A DNA stretch of 64,000 bases from Dehalococcoidia bacterium UBA2158 (GCA_002328185.1 DCWQ01000006.1:1-64000); one strand, 5' to 3'; positions 33,817 to 43,096 are shown, numbered from the stretch's first letter. Made by a program: numbers and translations. Notes: generated by a model from the letters alone, not told the origin.

Positions 33817-36072
33817 ATGGCTACAGAAATAGCTAATCCCACGTCGGTCACTAGCCAGGTCGGCGGCAAAACCCTAACCATCGAAACTGGAAAATTGGCT
33901 AACCAGGCCCACGGTAGTGTGACTGTCACCTACGGCGAGACCATTGTTCTCGTCACGGCGGTCATGTCCAGCAGACCCCGGGCGGAGGACATCGACTTCC
34001 TGCCCCTAACGGTCGACTACGAAGAGAGGATGTACTCCGTTGGAAAGATTCCGGGGAGTTTCTTCCGCCGGGAAGGCCGCCCCGGACAGGACGGCATCCT
34101 GGCCTCCAGACTCACCGACCGTTCCATCAGGCCCCTTTTCCCCAAAGGTCTGCACAATGACATTCAAATCACCCTGACGATTCTTTCGTCCGACATGGAG
34201 AACCCGCCCGAGGTCTTGGGCATGATTGGCGCATCAGCCGCCATATCCATATCCCAGATTCCCTTCAACGGCCCCATTGCCTCCTGCCGCATCGCCTATA
34301 TAGGCGGGGAATACATCATTCACCCAACCTATGAGCAGACCAGTGAGAGCACGTTGAGCATGGTGGTCAGTAGCTCCCGCGACGCCGTCCTAATGGTCGA
34401 GGCGGGCGCAAATGAGGTCTCCGAGGAAGTGATCCTTGAGGCGATCGGCAAGGCCCAAGAGGCCAACACGGCCACCATCAATATGATCGAAGACCTGACC
34501 GGCAGGGTCGGGAAGCCCAAGGCTGAAGTCGAATACGACTATGCCGGCGCCGATGCCTTGGTCGCCAAGGTCAAAGAGGTAGTCGGATCCCGCTGGAGCG
34601 ATCTGCTCGGCAACAACCCCGGCATGTACGAGATGGACGACGGTGAGCACGAGATCTCGGCGTTGGTCACCGAAGCCCTGAAAGACGATTACTCCAAGAA
34701 CGCCATTGGAGACGCCTTCAAAGTCGTGTTCCGGGAGGCCGTTCGAGGCCGCATCCTGCAGGAACACGTGCGTTCAGACGGACGGGCCATGGACCAGGTC
34801 CGCCCAATCACCTGCGACACCGGCATCCTGCCCCGCACCCACGGCACGGGACTCTTCACCCGGGGCGAGACCCAGGTGCTGTCCATCGTGACAGTGGGCT
34901 CCCTGAGCTTGAAACAGACCATTGACTCCGTCGGACCGGAAAACACCCGGCGGTTCATGCACCATTACAACTTCCCGTCCTACTCCACCGGCGAAGCCCG
35001 GCGAGCCATGTCCCCCGGACGCCGCGAGATTGGACACGGGGCGTTGGCCGAGCGGGCGATCGCGCCCGTCCTGCCTTCCGAAGACGAATTCCCCTACGCC
35101 ATCCGGATCGTTTCCGAGTGCCTGAGCTCCAATGGCAGTACCTCCATGGGTAGTGTTTGCGGTAGCTCGCTAAGCCTGATGGACGCCGGCATTCCGATCA
35201 AAGCCCCGGTGGCGGGAATCGCCATGGGCCTGATCACCGGCGACGACGGCCAGTACGCCATCCTCAGCGACATCCAGGGAATCGAAGATTTCCTGGGCGA
35301 CATGGACTTCAAGGTGGCGGGCACCTCCGAAGGCGTGAATGCCCTCCAGATGGACGTCAAGACCACTCATCTGACCCCAGGCATCCTGAAGGAAGCCTTG
35401 GAGCAAGCGCGCCAGGGCCGCATGCACATCATGGGCAAGATGAACGAGGCCATCGCCGAGGTCCGCGGACAGATGAGCGAACACGCTCCCAAGATGGTCC
35501 GCATGAAGATCGAAGTTAGCAAGATCGGCGCTCTCATCGGCCCTGGCGGCCGGGTGATTCGCGCCATCATCGAAGAGACCGGCACCAGCATAAACGTGGA
35601 AGACGACGGCTCAGTGACCATCGGCGGCGTAGATTCCGCCATGCTGGAGCTGGCCGAGTCCAGGGTAGACGCCCTAACCCGCAATTTGGCCATCGGCGAC
35701 ATATTCACCGGCAAGGTGGTTCGCTTGACCAACTTTGGCGCCTTCGTGGAACTAGTCCCCGGCAAGGACGGCCTGATTCGCAACGGCGACCTAGGCGACA
35801 TGGAAGAAGACCTCGCCGAGGGCCAAGAGCTCACGGTAATCATCCGCGAGATCGACTCCCAGGGAAGGGTAAACCTGTCCCGCAAGGCCCTGTTTGGCGA
35901 CGACAGTCCTTCGGAACCCCGGCCCGCGCCCAGCGACGGTTTCAACCGTGGCGGCGACAGGGGCGGACGCGGCGGAGACCGTGGCGGCCGTGGACCCGGC
36001 GGACCCGGTCGTGGACCCGGAGGCCCTGGCGGCGGATCTAGTGGCGGAGGACGCTTCCAAGGCGGCCGCTAA
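33817..36072 (+). CDS. pnp: Polyribonucleotide nucleotidyltransferase (PNPase)
   Basis: The start is set at ATG 33817 (751 residues); an upstream TTG at 33793 is possible. It has two RNase PH domains, the second with SDGRAMDQVRPI..CDTGILPRTHG. A KH domain carries IGALIGPGGRVI (about 577-588), and an S1 domain carries GDIFTGKVVRLTNFGAFVE. It degrades RNA phosphorolytically 3'-5' in the degradosome and also tails RNA. The last about 47 residues are a run of RGG/GGP repeats, an RNA-binding tail not present in most PNPases. It follows rpsO and ends in its own terminator. Confidence 0.95.
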   Translation: MATEIANPTSVTSQVGGKTLTIETGKLANQAHGSVTVTYGETIVLVTAVMSSRPRAEDIDFLPLTVDYEERMYSVGKIPGSFFRREGRPGQDGILASRLTDRSIRPLFPKGLHNDIQITLTILSSDMENPPEVLGMIGASAAISISQIPFNGPIASCRIAYIGGEYIIHPTYEQTSESTLSMVVSSSRDAVLMVEAGANEVSEEVILEAIGKAQEANTATINMIEDLTGRVGKPKAEVEYDYAGADALVAKVKEVVGSRWSDLLGNNPGMYEMDDGEHEISALVTEALKDDYSKNAIGDAFKVVFREAVRGRILQEHVRSDGRAMDQVRPITCDTGILPRTHGTGLFTRGETQVLSIVTVGSLSLKQTIDSVGPENTRRFMHHYNFPSYSTGEARRAMSPGRREIGHGALAERAIAPVLPSEDEFPYAIRIVSECLSSNGSTSMGSVCGSSLSLMDAGIPIKAPVAGIAMGLITGDDGQYAILSDIQGIEDFLGDMDFKVAGTSEGVNALQMDVKTTHLTPGILKEALEQARQGRMHIMGKMNEAIAEVRGQMSEHAPKMVRMKIEVSKIGALIGPGGRVIRAIIEETGTSINVEDDGSVTIGGVDSAMLELAESRVDALTRNLAIGDIFTGKVVRLTNFGAFVELVPGKDGLIRNGDLGDMEEDLAEGQELTVIIREIDSQGRVNLSRKALFGDDSPSEPRPAPSDGFNRGGDRGGRGGDRGGRGPGGPGRGPGGPGGGSSGGGRFQGGR

Positions 36073-36097
36073 TAGCACACCGGTTAACTAGCACACC

Positions 36098-36138
36098 AAA
36101 AGCCCCTTCACTCTAAGGAACGAAGGGGCTTTTTATTT
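36098..36138 (+). terminator. Rho-independent terminator of pnp
   Basis: A perfect 12-bp stem aaaagccccttc (36098-36109)/gaaggggctttt (36122-36133) with a T-rich tail. Confidence 0.88.
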
Positions 36139-36211
36139 TTCCGGAATTCCGGCTGCGTGCTATTATCAGAGTGGGACTGGCTGGGCGGTTCGGGCTTATG
36201 CGGAGAGGTGG

Positions 36212-36289
36212 TTCGACGGGGCTCACCACGAACAGAACTAGGGCAAGAACGATTTCCAAACACCATCGTTCGTCCTAAGCCCCGTCGAA
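36212..36289. repeat. Inverted repeat related to the TTCGACAGG family
   Basis: Perfect 12-base arms ttcgacggggct (36212-36223) and agccccgtcgaa (36278-36289) flank about 54 bp. The arms resemble the repeat family at 18999 and 50639 with changes in the middle. It occupies the 280-bp gap between pnp and dapB. Confidence 0.6.
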
Positions 36290-36354
36290 GGGCGCGCATC
36301 CGTGAAGTTTTTCGTGACCGCGACCCGCCCAGCAAAGCCCCGGTAGGAGCAATC

Positions 36355-37146
36355 ATGGCGGAAATAAAAGTTGTAATCAGCGGCATGACTGGCAAGATGG
36401 GCCTTGAGACTCTGGCCGCTGTCTCGAGAGAGTCCGACCTTGAACTGGTCGGCGGTTCTCGCAGACAGGAAGGGGGTTGGCCAACGATCGGCACTCCGTA
36501 CAGTACGGCTGTCCCCATCTCCACCGACATCGACTCCATATTGGAACAAACCAAGCCCGACGTGATGGTGGACTTCACCAACGCCGCCGTGGCGATGGAA
36601 GCCGCAGCCTTGGCGGCGGCCCGGAAGATCAACATCGTCATGGGCGCCAGTGGGTTCTCGGAAGACCAGCTTATACAGCTCGACGTCATGGCCAACGACA
36701 ACGGCGTCGGCATCATCGTCGCGCCCAACTTCGCCCTCGGGGCCATCGTCCTCAAGAAGCTGGTCGAGCAGGCCGCGCCCTACTTCGACTACGTGGACAT
36801 CATCGAGTCCCACCACGAAGCCAAGATAGACTCGCCCTCCGGGTTTGCGCTGGCCTTGATGCGCAGCCTGGGTGAGAACAAGCAGTTCACCCGTAACCAG
36901 CCGGAGAAAGAGAACCTGGCCAACACCCGGGGCGGGGAGCACAACGGGATATCGATCCACAGCATCCGCATGCCCGGCAAGAGCGCCCACCACGAGGTAA
37001 TCTTCGGCGCGGCGGGGCAGACCGTGTCCCTGCGCCACGACACCCTGGACCGGAGCTGTTACATGCCCGGCGTGGTGCGTTGCATCCGCGACGTTGTAGC
37101 TAATCCGGGCCTTGTGATAGGCTTGGAGAACGTGCTCGGCCTTTAG
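36355..37146 (+). CDS. dapB: 4-hydroxy-tetrahydrodipicolinate reductase
   Basis: The start is ATG 36355 with AGGAGC upstream; an earlier in-frame start would read through the repeat. The 263-residue protein has the dinucleotide motif SGMTGKMG (about 8-15), the DFTNAAVA strand, and the substrate-site EIIESHHEAKIDSPSG-type motif (ESHHEAKIDSPSG). GISIHSIRMPG and HHEVIFG follow. It reduces dihydrodipicolinate with NAD(P)H in lysine synthesis. It starts the dapB-asd-dapA cluster. Confidence 0.95.
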   Translation: MAEIKVVISGMTGKMGLETLAAVSRESDLELVGGSRRQEGGWPTIGTPYSTAVPISTDIDSILEQTKPDVMVDFTNAAVAMEAAALAAARKINIVMGASGFSEDQLIQLDVMANDNGVGIIVAPNFALGAIVLKKLVEQAAPYFDYVDIIESHHEAKIDSPSGFALALMRSLGENKQFTRNQPEKENLANTRGGEHNGISIHSIRMPGKSAHHEVIFGAAGQTVSLRHDTLDRSCYMPGVVRCIRDVVANPGLVIGLENVLGL

Positions 37147-37188
37147 TCGCAATTTAGGCATGAATTTTGAGTAAATAGAGAACCACCA

Positions 37189-38232
37189 GTGCATGACCTA
37201 ACCATCGCCGTAGTAGGCGCCACCGGGGCGGTGGGCGCTGAATTTCTCCGCATCGTTGAAACCCGCTATCCCAACTTGCCCAAGCTGAAGTTGCTGGCTT
37301 CCAGGCGCTCGGCCGGCAAGCACATCACAGTGGGCGGGAAGGCCTTCGTTGTGGAAGAAGCGACCGAGAAGTCTTTTGACGGTGTGGACGTGGCTTTCAT
37401 ATCAGCCAGTTCGGAGGTCAGCAAGACGTTGGCCCCGGCGGCGGTGGCCGCGGGCGCGGTGGTGATAGATGACGGTTCCGCCCACCGAATGGAAGTCACG
37501 GTTCCGCTAGTCGTGCCAGAGGTTAACGGCGCTGACGTTGAATGGCACCAGGGAATTATATCTATCCCCAACTGCTCCACCACTCCTTTGGTGATGGCCG
37601 CACATCCCTTGCATCAGGTTAATCCCATCAAACGCATCGTGGCTGACACCTACCAATCGGTGTCGGGAGCGGGCGGTGGTGCCATGGCCGACCTGAGGGA
37701 GCAGTCAGAACGGCTGATGGACGCCGACTCCAACACCAGTAAGTCGGGTAAGGGTCAGATCGCCTATAACGTGGTGCCCCAGATAGACCGGTTCCTGGAC
37801 ACTGGCTACACCTTCGAAGAACAGAAGATGCGGCAGGAGTCGCAGAAGATACTGCACGCCCCGGAGATAGCGATCTCGGCCACCTGCGTGCGGGTGCCGG
37901 TGTACATCTCCCATTCGGCGTCGGTGCACATCGAGTTCACCCGGCCGATGCCCGTGGACGAGGCCAGGGAGCTTCTGGCTGCCATGCCCGGCATGACCGT
38001 GCTGGGCAACCCCGACGGTGGCGAATACCCCATGCCCTGGGACGTGGCCGGCGAGGACGACGTGTTCGTGGGACGCATCCGCCAGGACCTGTCCCACCCT
38101 AATGGCTTGGTGCTGTGGATCGTTTCCGACAACCTGCGCAAAGGCGCGGCGCTAAACTCTCTTCAGATTGCCGAAGAACTGGTTTCACGGGGCCGCCTGA
38201 AACCAAATCACACCGGCGGAGTGACGACCTAG
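37189..38232 (+). CDS. asd: Aspartate-semialdehyde dehydrogenase
   Basis: A 347-residue NADPH-dependent enzyme that makes aspartate semialdehyde from aspartyl phosphate. The start is GTG 37189. VVGATGAVG (8-16) binds NADP, and SIPNCSTTP (125-133) holds the catalytic Cys129. SVSGAGGGAM and HTVRVP-like TCVRVPVYISHS are in place. It is 42 bp after dapB. The product is the branch point to lysine (dapA), threonine (thrC at 51343) and methionine. Confidence 0.95.
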   Translation: MHDLTIAVVGATGAVGAEFLRIVETRYPNLPKLKLLASRRSAGKHITVGGKAFVVEEATEKSFDGVDVAFISASSEVSKTLAPAAVAAGAVVIDDGSAHRMEVTVPLVVPEVNGADVEWHQGIISIPNCSTTPLVMAAHPLHQVNPIKRIVADTYQSVSGAGGGAMADLREQSERLMDADSNTSKSGKGQIAYNVVPQIDRFLDTGYTFEEQKMRQESQKILHAPEIAISATCVRVPVYISHSASVHIEFTRPMPVDEARELLAAMPGMTVLGNPDGGEYPMPWDVAGEDDVFVGRIRQDLSHPNGLVLWIVSDNLRKGAALNSLQIAEELVSRGRLKPNHTGGVTT

Positions 38233-38266
38233 GGCCGTACAACGGTGGTTAGGGACAATCTGTGAG

Positions 38267-38289
38267 ACGGCCCGATTCTGGCCGTTTTT
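38267..38289 (+). terminator. Short terminator after asd
   Basis: The stem acggcc (38267-38272)/ggccgt (38280-38285) with a 7-base loop is followed by TTTTA. It may be leaky or mark the upstream end of a separate dapA transcript, since TATAAT lies at 38332-38337. Confidence 0.6.
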
Positions 38290-38331
38290 ATTGCCTGGCT
38301 CCAGGGGGGTGCGATGTCAGGTATTCGCGGG

Positions 38332-38337
38332 TATAAT
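38332..38337 (+). promoter_or_regulatory. Candidate -10 element of dapA
   Basis: A perfect TATAAT lies 53 bp before dapA. The -35 match 17 bp upstream is weak. It suggests an own start after the asd terminator. Confidence 0.4.
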
Positions 38338-38390
38338 GCAACGAATCCAAGGCCCAGATGCTTCTATGGAACGGAATATAGGAGGCGGAC

Positions 38391-39284
38391 ATGGCAGAGA
38401 TAGGTAGACTTCTCACAGCGATGGTTACTCCCTTCGACGACAAGGGCGCGGTCGACTTTGAGCAGGCCAAGAAGCTCGCCCATGCCCTTCTTGACTCGGG
38501 CAGCGACGGCGTCGTCCTGTCCGGCACCACCGGCGAATCGCCCACGCTCACCACCGACGAGAAGATGCGCCTTTTCAGCGAGGTCAAACAATCGATCGGT
38601 GACAAGGGCGTGGTCATAGCCGGCACCGGCACCTACAACACCGCCGAGAGCATCGAGCTCAGCCAGGAAGCTGAGAAGCAGGGCGTCGACGGCCTGTTGC
38701 TCGTGGTGCCTTACTACAACAAACCCCCGCAACAAGGAATCTACCAGCACTTCAAGGCGATCGCAGGCAAGACTAACCTTCCCTGCATCGTCTACAACAT
38801 CATGGGCCGTACCGGCGTAAACATGACTGACGAGACGACGCTGCGGTTGAGCAAGATCGATAACATCATAGGCACGAAAGAAGCCAGCGGCGACATGAAC
38901 CAGATCGCCCGCATCATTCAAACCGCGCCCGACTTCAAAGTCTGGAGCGGCGACGACAACCAGACATTCTTGATCATGTCCATGGGCGGCTATGGCGTAG
39001 TTAGCGTGGTGTCCCACCTGGTTGGTAACCAGATCAAGCACATGATGGGTCTGCTGTTGGAGGGCGACATCGAGGGCGCCGCCACAGAGCACCGCCGTCT
39101 GCTCCCCATCTTCCTGGGTATGTTCGTCGAGTCCAACCCTATTCCCGTGAAGTACGCAGTGAACCGCGTTGGCATCAAAGTTGGAGACCCTAGGTTGCCC
39201 ATGATTCCGCCTAGTGACATGGCCATAGGCCAGATCGAGAAGTTGCTGAACGAATTCGAGATCGACCTGCCGGTCTCACTCTAA
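38391..39284 (+). CDS. dapA: 4-hydroxy-tetrahydrodipicolinate synthase
   Basis: A 297-residue class I aldolase. It condenses pyruvate with aspartate semialdehyde. LSGTTGES (43-50) provides the Thr-Thr triad, VPYYNKP (106-112) the lid, Y135 in IVYN and K163 in GTKEASG the Schiff-base lysine. The start ATG 38391 follows GGAGGCGGAC. It is a real DapA by position beside dapB and asd, although this superfamily is otherwise hard to separate. Confidence 0.93.
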   Translation: MAEIGRLLTAMVTPFDDKGAVDFEQAKKLAHALLDSGSDGVVLSGTTGESPTLTTDEKMRLFSEVKQSIGDKGVVIAGTGTYNTAESIELSQEAEKQGVDGLLLVVPYYNKPPQQGIYQHFKAIAGKTNLPCIVYNIMGRTGVNMTDETTLRLSKIDNIIGTKEASGDMNQIARIIQTAPDFKVWSGDDNQTFLIMSMGGYGVVSVVSHLVGNQIKHMMGLLLEGDIEGAATEHRRLLPIFLGMFVESNPIPVKYAVNRVGIKVGDPRLPMIPPSDMAIGQIEKLLNEFEIDLPVSL

Positions 39285-39314
39285 GCATTACCAGGTTAAG
39301 TAGAAGTAAATCAG

Positions 39315-39350
39315 AAAATCCCCAGCGTACCTGGTACGCCGGGGATTTTT
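39315..39350 (+). terminator. Terminator after dapA
   Basis: A long stem aaaatcccc..gcgtacc / ggtacgc..ggggattttt with two single-base bulges and a T tract. It also separates dapA from the convergent purA. Confidence 0.88.
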
Positions 39351-39383
39351 GTCATCACCGTCTTGCCGGGAAGCGATTGGATT

Positions 39384-39425
39384 GCGAACGCGACAGCGGG
39401 TTGAAAACCCGTGCCTACGGGTTGG
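39384..39425. repeat. Interspersed repeat, 'aaacccgtgcctacg' family
   Basis: The core ttgaaaacccgtgcctacgg matches the element at 19062-19104 with few changes. It lies between the dapA terminator and purA. Confidence 0.55.
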
Positions 39426-39433
39426 ACGGCAGC

Positions 39434-40720
39434 CTACGTAAAGACCGGTTCCACCTGGATGGTCTCTTCCCGTCTGGGGCCGGTGGATATGATCTGGACC
39501 TTGCAACCAACCAACTCTTCGATGCGTTTGACGTAGGCCAAAGCGTTCTTGGGAAGCTCAGACAGCTTGGTGGCGCTGGCGGTGGGTTTGTCCCAACCGG
39601 ACAGTTCCTCGTAGATCGGTTCGCAGCGGGCCAGTAGACCGGTGTTGGCCGGGAACCTGTCTAGGCGCTCTCCATTCACTTCGTAACCGATGCAGACTTT
39701 TACCGAATCGAACTCGTCGAGGATGTCGAGGCGGGTCAGCACGATCCCTGTGAACCCGTTGACCAACTGGCTGTATTTGGCGGCTACACCGTCGAACCAG
39801 CCGATGCGCCGGGCCCGGCCGGTGGTTACGCCGAACTCCTGGGCTTTCTGGCGGATCTCCTCAGCTTCTTCGTCAGTGATCTCTGAGGGCATGGGTCCGC
39901 CGCCCACCCGAGTAGAGTAGGCCTTGAACACGCCGAGCACGCCCTTGATGGCCTGAGGGTTCAGTCCCAGCCCGGTGCAGGCGCCGCCGATGGACGGAGA
40001 TGACGAGGTTACGTATGGGTAGGACCCGTGGTCGATGTCCAGAAGGGTGCCTTGGGCGCCCTCCAGCAAAACCTTTTTGCCTTGGGCCAGTAAGTCCTGG
40101 ACCAGTTGTTCGGTCGCCTTTGTGTAAGGGGCCATCTGTTCGGCCCAGCGGCGGCACTTGGCCAGAACTTCGTCCATAATCAGGGCCTCGCCGCCGTAGA
40201 TCTTGGTGATCAAGGCGTTCTTGTGCTTCAGCAACTGTTCCACCATGGGAACCAGCGCTTCCCAGTCCAAGAGGTCGCCGACGCGGATGCCCATACGGCC
40301 CGTCTTGTCCATGTAGGCGGGGCCGATACCGCGGCCGGTGGTGCCGATGGCTCCCTCGCCGCGGGATTCCTCTTCCAGGCGGTCAAGGACAATGTGATAC
40401 GGCATTATCACGTGGGCGCGTTCGCTGATGAAGAGCTTGCTGGTGTCGATGCCCCGTGATGCGATCTCGGTCAGTTCGCTGACCAGTACGTCGGGGTCCA
40501 CGACCACGCCGTTGCCGATGATTCCATAGACATCCGGCCAGCAGATGCCAGACGGCACCAAGTGCAGTTGAAAAGTGCCCTTATCGTTGACGACAGTATG
40601 TCCGGCGTTATTGCCGCCTGCATAACGGACTACGCCGTCAACGTCCCCGGCAAGATAGTCGATGATCTTCCCCTTGCCTTCGTCACCCCATTGGCCACCA
40701 ATAACGGCGTATGCCGGCAT
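39434..40720 (-). CDS. purA: Adenylosuccinate synthetase
   Basis: A 428-residue enzyme that joins IMP and aspartate at the cost of GTP. The GTP loop GQWGDEGKGK (9-18), GGNNAGHTV (35-43), TTGRGIGPAY and QGTLLDIDHGSYPYVTSS (short form GTLLDIDHG) are conserved. It is a single gene convergent with dapA. A possible terminator-like hairpin lies in its leader (40739-40785). Confidence 0.96.
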   Translation of the reverse strand: MPAYAVIGGQWGDEGKGKIIDYLAGDVDGVVRYAGGNNAGHTVVNDKGTFQLHLVPSGICWPDVYGIIGNGVVVDPDVLVSELTEIASRGIDTSKLFISERAHVIMPYHIVLDRLEEESRGEGAIGTTGRGIGPAYMDKTGRMGIRVGDLLDWEALVPMVEQLLKHKNALITKIYGGEALIMDEVLAKCRRWAEQMAPYTKATEQLVQDLLAQGKKVLLEGAQGTLLDIDHGSYPYVTSSSPSIGGACTGLGLNPQAIKGVLGVFKAYSTRVGGGPMPSEITDEEAEEIRQKAQEFGVTTGRARRIGWFDGVAAKYSQLVNGFTGIVLTRLDILDEFDSVKVCIGYEVNGERLDRFPANTGLLARCEPIYEELSGWDKPTASATKLSELPKNALAYVKRIEELVGCKVQIISTGPRREETIQVEPVFT

Positions 40721-40738
40721 CCTAATAGCCCGCCTTAC

Positions 40739-40785
40739 AAAAAAACATACTCGTCCCCAGGTTTGGGAAAGAGCTACACGAGTAT
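40739..40785 (-). promoter_or_regulatory. Terminator-like hairpin in the purA leader (possible attenuator)
   Basis: On the minus strand the 8-bp stem atactcgt/acgagtat (40778-40785 and 40747-40754) is followed directly by seven Ts (40739-40745). This is a Rho-independent terminator shape 18 bp before the purA start. It suggests transcriptional attenuation; no known riboswitch sequence was recognised. Confidence 0.45.
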
Positions 40786-40901
40786 AGCAAAATCATTTTC
40801 CTCGGGAAAGTGAAGGCAAGCAAGGAAGCAAAGCCCCGTTTACTACCGGCTTCGGGTGAACCGGATGCTAAAAAGGGTAATTTCTTGCTTCGTAGCCCAC
40901 A

Positions 40902-40931
40902 TTGACACACAATTTCGACGCCAACTATAAT
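40902..40931 (+). promoter_or_regulatory. Consensus sigma-70 promoter of yqeY-purQ
   Basis: A perfect TTGACA (40902-40907) and a perfect TATAAT (40926-40931) are spaced by 18 bp, 84 bp ahead of the YqeY ATG. It is the best promoter in the window for a protein gene. Confidence 0.8.
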
Positions 40932-41014
40932 CCCCGCGCCCCGCCCAAGCGGTAGAATGGAGGCGTAGCCTCTTTTCGCATAACAAGCAACCACAGCAGG
41001 ATCGGATTACTATC

Positions 41015-41467
41015 ATGCCCCTCAGAGAGAAACTGGAAGAAGATATCAAGTCATCCATGCGCAGCCACGACCAGGCACGCTTGGATGCCCTGCGTTTCCT
41101 AAAATTCGCCGTGCAGGCGGTCGAGAAAGAACAGAAGAAAGAACTGGACGACGCCGGGATGATCGAGGTGGCCACCAAACAGGCCAGCGACCGCCGCGAC
41201 AGCATCAAGGCATTCGAGGAAGGCGGACGTGACACCATGGCGGCCAAAGAGGCCGCGGAGCTGGTGGTCCTACAAGAATTCCTCCCGCCCCAGATGCCTG
41301 CTGAAGAGATCATGAAGTTGATAAAAGACACCGTCGCCGAGGTTGGCGCCACTTCCATTCAGGACAAGGGCAAGCTGATGGGCAAGCTCATGCCCCAGGT
41401 ACGGGGCAAAGCCGACGGCACGGTGGTGAACGAGATGGCCACCAAGTACCTGGAGTCTTTAGCCTAA
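41015..41467 (+). CDS. GatB/YqeY domain-containing protein
   Basis: A 150-residue protein of the YqeY family, which matches the C-terminal tail domain of GatB. Residues such as MRSHDQARLDALRFL near 16-30, EGGRDTMAAKEAAEL, LQEFLPPQM and the GKLMPQVRGKADG end are characteristic. Function is not settled; the domain binds tRNA in GatB. It follows a consensus promoter and lies one base before purQ, so purQ is cotranscribed. Confidence 0.93.
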   Translation: MPLREKLEEDIKSSMRSHDQARLDALRFLKFAVQAVEKEQKKELDDAGMIEVATKQASDRRDSIKAFEEGGRDTMAAKEAAELVVLQEFLPPQMPAEEIMKLIKDTVAEVGATSIQDKGKLMGKLMPQVRGKADGTVVNEMATKYLESLA

Positions 41468-41468
41468 T

Positions 41469-42176
41469 ATGCGATTTGGCATTCTGGTGTTCCCAGGAAC
41501 CTGGAGCGACACTGACTGTTATTACCAAGTGAAAGACATCCTCAGACAGGAAGCCGAGTACGTTTGGCATGATGAGACCAGCCTGGACAGTTTCGATTCG
41601 GTAATCCTGCCGGGAGGGTTCTCCTACGGCGATTACCTCCGCCCCGGTGCAATGGCCAGGTTCTCGCCGGTCATGGACGCTCTGAACAAGTTTGTTGAGT
41701 CCGGAAGGACGGCCATCGGCATTTGCAACGGCTTCCAGATACTGTGCGAATCGGGACTGCTCCCCGGCGCGTTGCTGCCGAACCAACACCTGGAGTACCG
41801 TTGCCAGCCGACCCACCTGCGCACGGAGCGGACCGACACCCCGTTCACTCGGACCTGCGCCCAGGGTCAGCTTTTGGACGTGCCGGTCTCCCACGGTGAG
41901 GGCAACTATTTCGCCGACGCCGCAACCCTGATCCAGCTTGAAGAAGAAGGGCGGGTGCTCTTCCGCTACTGCGACTCCTCCGGTGAGGCCACCGCAGACG
42001 CCAACCCCAACGGTTCGGCCAACAACATCGCCGGGATCATCAACGAAGCCGGCAACGTTTTGGGGATGATGCCCCACCCCGAGCGTAGTTGCGAGGCGAT
42101 CCTGGGAAGCACCGACGGCAACCTAATCTTCCAATCGATCATAGAAAGCGCGATCGAAAGCCATAGGCAGGCCTAG
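41469..42176 (+). CDS. purQ: Phosphoribosylformylglycinamidine synthase subunit I (glutaminase)
   Basis: A 235-residue class I glutamine amidotransferase. The nucleophile C86 sits in GICNGFQIL, and H203-E205 in MMPHPERSCEA complete the triad. The N-terminal FGILVFPGTWSD and LPGGFSYGDYLRPGA are PurQ-specific. It supplies ammonia to PurL; no purL or purS is in the window. It is followed after 8 bp by an EamA transporter. Confidence 0.95.
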   Translation: MRFGILVFPGTWSDTDCYYQVKDILRQEAEYVWHDETSLDSFDSVILPGGFSYGDYLRPGAMARFSPVMDALNKFVESGRTAIGICNGFQILCESGLLPGALLPNQHLEYRCQPTHLRTERTDTPFTRTCAQGQLLDVPVSHGEGNYFADAATLIQLEEEGRVLFRYCDSSGEATADANPNGSANNIAGIINEAGNVLGMMPHPERSCEAILGSTDGNLIFQSIIESAIESHRQA

Positions 42177-42184
42177 ACCACCCT

Positions 42185-43096
42185 ATGACGGCTGTTGCCT
42201 TTTCGATAATTGCCGCCTTTGGTTTCGCCAGTTCGGCAGTCCTCTCCCGCCAGGGGATGCAGGCCATATTCCCCCTTCCAGGCGTCATGGTCTCCCTGTT
42301 CTTCAGCCTGCTTTTTTCAGCGATCATGGTGTTGTTGTTCGCCTTCTCCGACATCAGCTCCATCCCTCAGGCGGCCATCTTATGGATAGTGGGCCTGGGA
42401 TTATTGAACTACTTGGGGGGCCGGTCCCAGAATTTCTTGGCGGTCAACTTGATCGGGGCTTCACGGGCCAGTCTGTTCGTGGCCTCCCAGGCGCCGTTCG
42501 CGGCCCTCTTCGCGGTGGCGTTCATCGGTGAGAGCATGCATGTTCTGGTCGGGCTGGGCACCGCCGGGGTGGTTAGCGGGCTGATCTTCGCCAGCGGCAC
42601 ATCGATCTTGGAGGGATGGCGGGGCGACAAGATATTCGTGCTGGGCTATCTGATGGCATTGGGCGCCGGGGCCTCCTATGGGGCCACCAACGTGATGGCG
42701 AAACAAACGTTGGAAGTATTCGATTCTCCTCTCGTTATCACAACGCTCAGTATGGTGGTTGGCATAGTGGTTCTCGCTCCGCTGGTGGGTGTCAGCACCG
42801 CACAAAGCGGTGTCCACCGCGAAACAGGCCAGGGGGTCTCGAAGAATCTGTGGTCGTTACGATGGGTTGCTTTGGCCGGCATCGCATCGGGAATAGCAGT
42901 CATCTCACTGTACTTCGCAGTGCAGCGGACCGACGTGGTTGTGATCAGCCCCATAGTCTCCAGCAGCCCGCTGATCACTCTGTTACTTTCTCACCTGTTC
43001 CTGGCACGGTTGGAACAGGTCACACGGCGGCTGGTATTCGGGGCGATGCTCACCGTCGGAGGAGTGGTCCTGGTGGTGCTGGGCAACCAGCTATGA
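42185..43096 (+). CDS. EamA (DMT) family transporter 1
   Basis: A 303-residue protein with about ten transmembrane helices in two EamA halves. Gly/Ser-rich helices and the YFAVQRTDVVVISPIVSSSP region near the end fit drug/metabolite transporters. No substrate can be predicted. It is paralogous to the next gene, only 20 bp downstream, and starts 8 bp after purQ. Confidence 0.88.
   Translation: MTAVAFSIIAAFGFASSAVLSRQGMQAIFPLPGVMVSLFFSLLFSAIMVLLFAFSDISSIPQAAILWIVGLGLLNYLGGRSQNFLAVNLIGASRASLFVASQAPFAALFAVAFIGESMHVLVGLGTAGVVSGLIFASGTSILEGWRGDKIFVLGYLMALGAGASYGATNVMAKQTLEVFDSPLVITTLSMVVGIVVLAPLVGVSTAQSGVHRETGQGVSKNLWSLRWVALAGIASGIAVISLYFAVQRTDVVVISPIVSSSPLITLLLSHLFLARLEQVTRRLVFGAMLTVGGVVLVVLGNQL

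Noticed and set aside
36157..36354. In-frame N-terminal extension of dapB
   Set aside because: It reads through the inverted repeat at 36212-36289. ATG 36355 with AGGAGC gives the normal DapB start.
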